This document shows positions 60,939 to 64,000 of a DNA stretch of 64,000 nt, one piece after another (positions within the stretch are counted from its first letter, which is position 1; the number at the start of each line of letters is the position of its first letter). The position numbers and the translations under genes are program-made. Origin of the DNA: Allobosea lupini (lineage in GTDB: Bacteria; Pseudomonadota; Alphaproteobacteria; Rhizobiales; Beijerinckiaceae). The stretch lies in the NCBI RefSeq assembly GCF_900109525.1, contig NZ_FOAN01000013.1, forward strand, positions 40,894 to 104,893. Reading direction: 5' to 3'. Below the pieces are notes generated by a model. It had not been told where the DNA came from and searched no databases. It saw only the letters and a program-made list of their open reading frames with translations.

Positions 60939-61781
60939 TCAGTTCTTCTTCTTGCGGGCGTGACGGCTCGACACGATGAACGTATCGGTCCGCTTGTTCG
61001 AGCGGGTCTTCTTGCCCTTGGTCGGCAGACCCCAGGGCGTGACCGGATGACGGCCGCCCGAGGTGCGGCCTTCGCCGCCGCCGTGCGGATGGTCGACCGG
61101 GTTCATCGAGACACCACGGTTGTGCGGACGACGACCCAGCCAGCGCGAGCGCCCGGCCTTGCCGTCATTCCGGTTCATGTGGTCGGGGTTCGAGACCGCG
61201 CCCACCGTCGCATAGCACAGGCCGCTGATCAGGCGCTGCTCGCCCGAGTTCAGGCGGACGATGACGTAGCCCTGGTCGCGACCGACGATCTGGGCGTAGT
61301 TGCCCGCCGAACGCGCCAGCGCACCGCCCTTGCCGATCTTGAGCTCGACATTGTGGACGATCGTGCCGATCGGCAGCGTGCCCATCGGGGCCGCGTTGCC
61401 GGGCTTCACGTCGACGCTGTCGCCGGCGATGACGCTGTCGCCGACCGCCAGGCGCTGCGGCGCCAGGATGTAGGCGAGCTCGCCGTCCTGATACTTGATC
61501 AGCGCGATGAACGCCGAGCGGTTCGGATCATACTCGATCCGCTCCACGGCAGCCGGGATGCCGGCCTTGCCGCGACGCTTGAAATCGATCAGGCGCAGCG
61601 TGCGCTTGTGACCACCGCCGCGGAAGCGGACGGTGATGCGGCCGAGATTGTTGCGGCCGCCCGAGGACGACTTGCCCTCGGTCAGCACCTTGACCGGCTT
61701 GCCCTTGTAGAGCTCGCTGCGGTCGACGATCACGAGCTGGCGAAGGCTCGGCGTGATCGGCTTGAAACTCTTCAAAGCCAT
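60939..61781 (-). CDS. rplB: 50S ribosomal protein L2
   Basis: A 280-residue protein at the peptidyl-transferase centre. KSFKPITPSLRQLVIVDRSE opens it. The conserved C-terminal segment MNPVDHPHGGGEGRTSGGRH carries the His required for activity. The basic tail SNKRTDTFIVSSRHARKKKN is full length. It is 16 bases after rplW. Confidence 0.98.
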   Translation of the reverse strand: MALKSFKPITPSLRQLVIVDRSELYKGKPVKVLTEGKSSSGGRNNLGRITVRFRGGGHKRTLRLIDFKRRGKAGIPAAVERIEYDPNRSAFIALIKYQDGELAYILAPQRLAVGDSVIAGDSVDVKPGNAAPMGTLPIGTIVHNVELKIGKGGALARSAGNYAQIVGRDQGYVIVRLNSGEQRLISGLCYATVGAVSNPDHMNRNDGKAGRSRWLGRRPHNRGVSMNPVDHPHGGGEGRTSGGRHPVTPWGLPTKGKKTRSNKRTDTFIVSSRHARKKKN

Positions 61782-61797
61782 GATGACGATCCTTCCC

Positions 61798-62106
61798 TCA
61801 AAGCCCAGTGGTCACGTCGATGGAGTGACCTTCCTCGAGGGTCACGACCGCCTTCTTGACGTCCGAGCGCTGGCCGAGACGGCCCCGGAAGACCTTCATC
61901 TTGCCCTCGGTGACCATCGTGTTGACGCTGATCACCTTGACGTCGAACAGCTTCTCGATCGCCGCCTTGATCTGCGGCTTGGTCGCGGTCTTCGCGACCT
62001 TGAAGACGACCTTGTTGTGCTCGGAGAGCATGGTCGCCTTTTCGGTGATGACCGGGCCACGGATGACGTCGTAGTGGCGCGGATCCAGGTTCTTGGACTG
62101 GCTCAT
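61798..62106 (-). CDS. rplW: 50S ribosomal protein L23
   Basis: A 102-residue protein at the exit-tunnel rim, the docking site for trigger factor and SRP. YDVIRGPVITEKATMLSEHN and KVISVNTMVTEGKMKVFRGR are normal. ATG 62106 overlaps the rplD stop by ATGA, so the two are coupled. Confidence 0.98.
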   Translation of the reverse strand: MSQSKNLDPRHYDVIRGPVITEKATMLSEHNKVVFKVAKTATKPQIKAAIEKLFDVKVISVNTMVTEGKMKVFRGRLGQRSDVKKAVVTLEEGHSIDVTTGL

Positions 62107-62723
62107 TTGAAGCGCGCCTCCAGCGCATCGACAGCCGAGCGCGTCAGCACGAGCTTGTCGCGACGCAGGATGTCATAGACGTTGATGCCCTGAACCGGCA
62201 GGACGTCGACATTCGGGATCGAACGCGCCGCCAGGCCGAAATTCACATCGATCTCGGCGCCGCCGATCACCAGTGCGCTCGACAGGTCCAGCTTGCCGAA
62301 ATGGCCGAGCAGGATCTTGGTCTTCGGCTCGGCGAGCTTGACGTCGTCGATGATGATCAGGCCGGCGTCCTTGGCCTTGGCCGAGAGCGCATGGCGCAGA
62401 GCGAGCGCCTTGACCTTCTTGGGCAGGTCATGGGCGTGGTCGCGCACGACCGGGCCGAAGGCCTTGCCGCCGCCGCGGAACTGCGGAGCCGAAGCCGCAC
62501 CGTGACGTGCGCCGCCGGTGCCCTTCTGCTTGTAGATCTTCTTGCGGGTGCGGTCGACTTCCGAACGCCCCTTCGACTTGTGCGTGCCGGCGCGGCGCTT
62601 GGCGAGCTGGTAGCGCACCATGCGGGCGAGCAGGTCGGCGCGCGGCTCAAGGCCGAAGATCGCGTCGGACAGCTCGAGCGAGCCGGCATTGCCGCCTTCA
62701 AGAGTGACGATATCGAGTTTCAT
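62103..62723 (-). CDS. rplD: 50S ribosomal protein L4
   Basis: A 206-residue protein with a tunnel-lining loop (KSKGRSEVDRTRKKIYKQKG, then TGGARHGAASAPQFRGGGKA). In E. coli L4 also represses the S10 operon. The fold start MKLDIVTLEGGNAGSLELSD is normal. ATG 62723 overlaps the rplC stop by one base; an in-frame GTG one codon earlier is possible. Confidence 0.97.
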   Translation of the reverse strand: MKLDIVTLEGGNAGSLELSDAIFGLEPRADLLARMVRYQLAKRRAGTHKSKGRSEVDRTRKKIYKQKGTGGARHGAASAPQFRGGGKAFGPVVRDHAHDLPKKVKALALRHALSAKAKDAGLIIIDDVKLAEPKTKILLGHFGKLDLSSALVIGGAEIDVNFGLAARSIPNVDVLPVQGINVYDILRRDKLVLTRSAVDALEARFK

Positions 62724-63457
62724 CACACGTTCTCCTCAGCCTGGGCCGCAGGAGCCTCGACACTCTCGGCCTTGCCCTCGCCGGAGACCTTGAACTTGCC
62801 CGGCAGGGGCGCGTCCTTCGGCAGCGAGCGCTTGACCGCGTCGCGGACATGGATCCAGCCGCCGGCAACGCCGGGGACGGCGCCCTCGACCAGGATCAGC
62901 CCGCGCTCGGCGTCCGTCTGGACGACGCGCAGGTTCTGCGTGGTGACGCGCTCGGCACCCAGATGGCCCGGCATCTTCTTGTTCTTGAAGGTCTTGCCCG
63001 GATCCTGACGGCCACCGGTCGAACCGATCGAACGATGCGAGACCGAGACGCCGTGCGTGGCGCGCAGACCGCCGAAGTTCCAGCGCTTCATGCCGCCGGC
63101 GAAGCCCTTGCCGGTGGTCGTGCCCGACACGTCGACGAACTGGCCGACGACGAAGTGGTCGGCGGTCAGCTCGGCGCCGACCGGAATCAACGCGTCGTCG
63201 CTGACGCGGAACTCGACCAGCTTCTGCTTCGGCTCGACCTTGGCAACGGCGAAATGGCCGCGCTGCGCCTTCGAGACGTTCTTGACCTTGGCACGGCCCG
63301 TCCCGAGCTGCACGGCGACATAGCCGTTCTTGTCCTTCGTGCGGTGCGCGACAACCTGGCAGTTGTCGAGCTTCAGCACGGTGACCGGGATGTGCTCGCC
63401 GGCATCGGTGAAGATGCGGGTCATCCCGACTTTCTGTGCAATCACACCGGAACGCAT
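62723..63457 (-). CDS. rplC: 50S ribosomal protein L3
   Basis: A 244-residue protein near the peptidyl-transferase centre. MRSGVIAQKVGMTRIFTDAG opens it; the central extension RWNFGGLRATHGVSVSHRSI and KMPGHLGAERVTTQNLRVVQ are typical. An acidic C-terminal tail of about 25 residues (ending APAAQAEENV) is a small addition. ATG 63457 fits; the upstream in-frame extension is not family-like. Confidence 0.97.
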   Translation of the reverse strand: MRSGVIAQKVGMTRIFTDAGEHIPVTVLKLDNCQVVAHRTKDKNGYVAVQLGTGRAKVKNVSKAQRGHFAVAKVEPKQKLVEFRVSDDALIPVGAELTADHFVVGQFVDVSGTTTGKGFAGGMKRWNFGGLRATHGVSVSHRSIGSTGGRQDPGKTFKNKKMPGHLGAERVTTQNLRVVQTDAERGLILVEGAVPGVAGGWIHVRDAVKRSLPKDAPLPGKFKVSGEGKAESVEAPAAQAEENV

Positions 63458-63526
63458 CGGTGCATACCTTCCTTTGGGGTCATGTCCATCCGGGGGCACC
63501 GGAAACAGAGGACCCGTTTAATCGGA

Positions 63527-63835
<309 letters not shown>

Positions 63836-63860
63836 GGTCGTGTTATCTCCGTGACGTGAA

Positions 63861-63883
63861 AAGACGAAAGCCCCGAAGGGCTT
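63861..63883 (-). terminator. Possible terminator between tuf and rpsJ
   Basis: On the minus strand AAGCCC, loop TTCG and GGGCTT form a short hairpin followed by a T-rich tract (TTTCGTCTTTT). It could end or attenuate tuf transcription before rpsJ. Confidence 0.45.
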
Positions 63884-63901
63884 CCGCCCTCAGATCAGCC
63901 G

Positions 63902-64000
63902 TTACGCAATGATCGAAGCGACGACGCCTGCGCCGACGGTGCGTCCGCCTTCGCGGATGGCGAAGCGCAGCTTCTCTTCCATCGCGATCGGGACGATCAG
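63902..64000 (-). CDS. tuf: Elongation factor Tu, C-terminal end only
   Basis: The minus strand encodes LIVPIAMEEKLRFAIREGGR then TVGAGVVASIIA and stop TAA, which is the conserved C-terminus of EF-Tu domain 3. The rest lies beyond the right edge. Its place just before rpsJ is the usual str-S10 order. Confidence 0.97.
   Translation of the reverse strand: MIVPIAMEEKLRFAIREGGRTVGAGVVASIIA

Overview
The window is GC-rich bacterial chromosome. It looks like an alphaproteobacterium of the order Hyphomicrobiales, and Bosea or a close relative fits best. This rests on a phosphatidylcholine synthase gene, a Rhizobiales-type porin, MccB/PccA and ribosomal proteins of alphaproteobacterial type, and short GC-rich intergenic palindromes of the kind common in that order. 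The genus is inference.

Layout. 1-12.5 kb: mixed metabolic and transport genes (truncated HIT-like gene, nucleoside-recognition permease with a divergent Lrp regulator, GNAT enzyme, two EamA exporters, orphan TctC binding protein, Ogt, MsrP, an ArsR/SRPBCC pair, a tandem pair of related membrane proteins, iron alcohol dehydrogenase, MccB). 12.5-20.3 kb: LipB, an orphan FliN-like protein, a secreted hydratase-like protein, tRNA-Leu(GAG), MgtE, two paralogous GH25 lysozymes flanking phosphatidylcholine synthase, and a ZntB/CorA transporter. 20.3-23.1 kb: an accessory pair, a lipase fused to a PAAR-like domain and a translationally coupled WD40 protein. This is the most unusual locus here. 23.1-37.7 kb: isovaleryl-CoA dehydrogenase, an ABC exporter, rhodanese, a glycosyltransferase, YdcF, GST, PccA and an M20 peptidase. 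37.7-45.7 kb: a housekeeping block on the minus strand (DegP, RarA, CrcB, RluA, HAD phosphatase) interrupted by a plus-strand porin and a PsiF-like gene, with a BLUF photoreceptor divergent from degP.

46.9-64 kb: the S10-spc-alpha ribosomal clusters on the minus strand, from the end of tuf (right edge) through rpsJ...secY-adk and on to rpsM-rpsK-rpoA-rplQ. The usual adk-rpsM junction is broken by about 2.7 kb holding a PhnA-like gene, a VapBC toxin-antitoxin pair and a branched-chain amino-acid-type binding protein. A clear intrinsic terminator follows adk and another follows rplQ.

How genes work together: ivd and mccB belong to leucine breakdown and pccA to propionyl-CoA use, but they are scattered as single genes and not grouped in one operon. 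The two TctC-type proteins lack TctA/TctB partners here, and msrP lacks msrQ. Every stretch over about 300 bases without a gene (27532-27868 and 22780-23119) is described in the features. No CRISPR array, insertion sequence or rRNA gene was seen.
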